A stretch of DNA of 64,000 nucleotides from Brevibacterium marinum. Its GTDB lineage: Bacteria > Actinomycetota > Actinomycetes > Actinomycetales > Brevibacteriaceae. A model generated the notes under the pieces. It saw only the letters and a program-made list of their open reading frames with translations, did not search any database and was not told the DNA's origin. Location of the stretch: positions 1,984,001 to 2,048,000 of the forward strand of contig NZ_JAATJN010000001.1 in the NCBI RefSeq assembly GCF_011927955.1, given 5' to 3'. This document shows, piece by piece, positions 62,194 to 64,000 of the stretch (the stretch's first letter is position 1; each line of letters opens with the position of its first letter). The position numbers were made by a program, and so were the translations under genes.

Positions 62194-64000
62194 ATGAAGG
62201 AATTTCCCCAAGATGTCGTCACGGCACCTTTCGGAACCTGGTCATCACCGTTGAGCGCTGCGGAGGTGGCCGCGGGCTCCGCACCGATATTCGACGCCGC
62301 ATTCCGCGCTGAGCACATCTACTTCTCGACGAAGGTCCCCGCGGAGAACTCCCGCACAGGACTGATCCGGACTTCGCTGTCGCATCCGGGGCTCAAGGAG
62401 CAGGTTCTGCCGGCGGACTTCAACATCCGATCCTCCGTGCACGAATACGGCGGAGCGGCATGGGCGCTGGATCCCAACAGCGAGGTCATCTACTTCGTCA
62501 ATGCCTCCGACCAGCGGGTCTGGCAGATCATCCCGGGCAGATCGCCCCACGCGCTGACCCCCGACACCTCGGGCCGCATCCGCCACGGGGACCTCCACAT
62601 GACCCGATGGGGGCTGCTGTGCGTGCGCGAGGACTGCCGGTCCACCCGCAGGGAACGTGCGATCGTGCTGATCACCAGGCACGGGACGACGAATGTGCTC
62701 TCACGTCATTCCCATTTCATGGCCTGGCCGAGGCTGTCTCCGGACGGGTCGACACTGGCATTCATCGGCTGGGAGCACCCCGACATGCCGTGGGACCAGA
62801 CGAATCTGTGGCTCATCGACGTGCGGACCCCGGACACTCCTGCGGCAGCAGTCCTGGCCGGACACGACGTCTCACTCCTGCAACCCGAATTCACCTCGGA
62901 CTCGTCACTGATCGTCAGCTCCGACCACAGCGGGCGCTGGAGCCTGTACGCATTGGACTTCGAGCCGATCGACTGCCTGGCTCGCGACAGACGCATTGCC
63001 GCGACGGGCTCCGGGCAGGCGAGCGAGACCGCGGAGGAACTCGTCATCGCGGATCTGAGTCCGGTCCTCGACACCAGCGGTGAGATCGGCGGTCCCCTCT
63101 GGCAGTTGGGAACGCGCTGGCATGTAGGCGATGGGGAGGAGATCTGGGCCCATTCGCAGGCGGAATCGGCTTCCCTGATCCGGGCGAGACTCGGCGGCGG
63201 CATCGAGGACATCAGTCCGGCGGGGGAGAGGTTCGGCAGCCTCGAACTTCTCGACCTGAATCGGACCCACGTCCTGCTGACCGCGAAATCCGCAGATTCG
63301 ACCGGAGCACTGTACGCCGTCGACAGGGTCACCGGGGTCTTCATCGAGATCGCCCAGGAACGCCTCGACGCCCATCACGACTACTGCTCGCGACCGTACG
63401 CCGACGAGCTCGGCGGAGTCCCCGTCGTCATCCACCCGCCGCACAATCCGCGCTTCGCCTCCCTCGAGAGTGAGCTGCCTCCCTTTGTGATCTCGATCCA
63501 CGGAGGACCGACCGGCCAGGCGACTCCGGACATGTCGGTGCGCTCCAGCTATTTCACCTCCCGCGGGATCGGTGTCATGGAGGTCAACTACGGGGGCTCG
63601 ACCGGCTACGGCCGGAACTGGCGCAATCGACTGCGGGGGCAGTGGGGATTCGTCGACGTCTCCGACACCCTCGCCGCGGTCGAGGCACTGGTGGCAGCGG
63701 GGCTCGCCGATCCCGATCGCATCGCCATCTCCGGGGCCTCCTCCGGCGGGTGGACCGTTCTCTCGGCACTGGCCTCGTGCGATGCCTTCGCCTGCGGAAC
63801 CTCCTATTTCGGGGTCACCGACCTCATGCGCTTCGTCGTCGACACCCATGATTTCGAAAAGCACTACATCGACGGGCTCGTCGGTCCCTGGCCGGAGGCC
63901 CAGGACGCGTACATCACCCGGTCACCGATTCGACGCACGAGCGAGATCAGCGTCCCCGTCGCGATCATGCAGGGAGACCGTGACCCGATCGTGCCTCCCA
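62194..64000 (+). CDS. S9 family prolyl oligopeptidase-like peptidase (3' end outside)
   Basis: At least 602 residues, open to the right edge. The N-terminal ~380 residues form a beta-propeller (HEYGGAAWALDP, FMAWPRLSPDGSTLAFIGW, LLQPEFTSDSSLI), and the C-terminal part is an alpha/beta-hydrolase: ISIHGGPTGQ, VNYGGSTGYG and the nucleophile elbow ISGASSGGWTVL; GDRDPIVPP holds the acid. It cleaves oligopeptides after specific residues, perhaps as an acylaminoacyl or dipeptidyl peptidase; the His is outside the window. ATG at 62194, 14 bp after mnmA, no strong ribosome site. Confidence 0.92.
   Translation, partial: MKEFPQDVVTAPFGTWSSPLSAAEVAAGSAPIFDAAFRAEHIYFSTKVPAENSRTGLIRTSLSHPGLKEQVLPADFNIRSSVHEYGGAAWALDPNSEVIYFVNASDQRVWQIIPGRSPHALTPDTSGRIRHGDLHMTRWGLLCVREDCRSTRRERAIVLITRHGTTNVLSRHSHFMAWPRLSPDGSTLAFIGWEHPDMPWDQTNLWLIDVRTPDTPAAAVLAGHDVSLLQPEFTSDSSLIVSSDHSGRWSLYALDFEPIDCLARDRRIAATGSGQASETAEELVIADLSPVLDTSGEIGGPLWQLGTRWHVGDGEEIWAHSQAESASLIRARLGGGIEDISPAGERFGSLELLDLNRTHVLLTAKSADSTGALYAVDRVTGVFIEIAQERLDAHHDYCSRPYADELGGVPVVIHPPHNPRFASLESELPPFVISIHGGPTGQATPDMSVRSSYFTSRGIGVMEVNYGGSTGYGRNWRNRLRGQWGFVDVSDTLAAVEALVAAGLADPDRIAISGASSGGWTVLSALASCDAFACGTSYFGVTDLMRFVVDTHDFEKHYIDGLVGPWPEAQDAYITRSPIRRTSEISVPVAIMQGDRDPIVPP

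Overview
The window is a high-GC chromosome segment from an actinobacterium. Codons are strongly G/C-ending, GTG starts are frequent and stop/start overlaps (ATGA, GTGA, and one CTGA) are common. Several families point to actinobacteria: an MT0933-type antitoxin-like protein, an SCO6745-family protein, a DUF3618 protein beside a degraded actinobacterial-type GroES, and LmeA-like DUF2993. The mix of a NagC-free central metabolism and 5-oxoproline, lactate and hydantoin/allantoate-type catabolism would fit Micrococcales such as Brevibacterium, but genus is an inference from gene content alone. I see no phage, CRISPR array or complete insertion sequence. Three tRNA genes (Leu-UAG, Lys-CUU, His-GUG) are present.

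Layout. 1-3 kb: a partial FAD monooxygenase, a lipoprotein, a GNAT acetyltransferase and a MarR regulator. 3.2-8.6 kb: succinyl-CoA synthetase (sucC, sucD), a threonine-aldolase-family enzyme, a universal stress protein and an RlmG/RsmC-type methyltransferase. 8.7-17.2 kb: a NarL-type two-component pair, small membrane proteins, a short UvrA-like ATPase, a PadR/HAAS membrane-protein pair, an alpha/beta hydrolase and a membrane protein. 17.3-23 kb: an amino-acid permease and YtcJ-like amidohydrolase next to a TetR regulator, a DUF1772/MerR divergent pair and a second GNAT. 23.2-26.0 kb: a lower-GC MarR/DrrA/DrrB-type drug exporter block ending at tRNA-Leu, probably acquired. 26.3-33.9 kb: a Bcp-type peroxiredoxin, then a six-gene 5-oxoproline operon (transporter, PxpA, DUF1445 hydro-lyase, fused PxpB-PxpC, fused biotin carboxylase-BCCP) with a divergent GntR regulator.

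34-38.5 kb: tRNA-Lys, a groES-like pseudogene, a DUF3618 protein and a surface-protein operon (a serine/aspartate-rich anchored protein and a transmembrane beta-propeller protein). 38.7-47.2 kb: tRNA-His, an Ohr peroxidase, a kinase/aldolase pair, a siderophore-interacting flavoprotein with a possible iron box, a glutaminase with STAS domain, an antitoxin-like protein, an M20 amidase and NhaA. 47.5-53.6 kb: LmeA-like protein, the lutABC lactate operon with divergent GntR regulator, and an SCO6745-family protein. 53.6-64 kb: oligoribonuclease, then a group of secreted/membrane proteins in which two related three-TM proteins with internal lipobox-like segments flank a thioredoxin-fold protein lacking CxxC, then a cysteine desulfurase-mnmA operon for tRNA thiolation and a partial S9 peptidase.

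The most interesting material is the paralogous internal-lipobox pair at 54.4-58.8 kb (including a likely CTG start in a CTGA overlap), the biotin-linked 5-oxoproline operon whose pieces mirror urea carboxylase, the interleaved inverted repeats at 16.3 kb, several clean operator palindromes, and the recurrent in-frame minisatellites.
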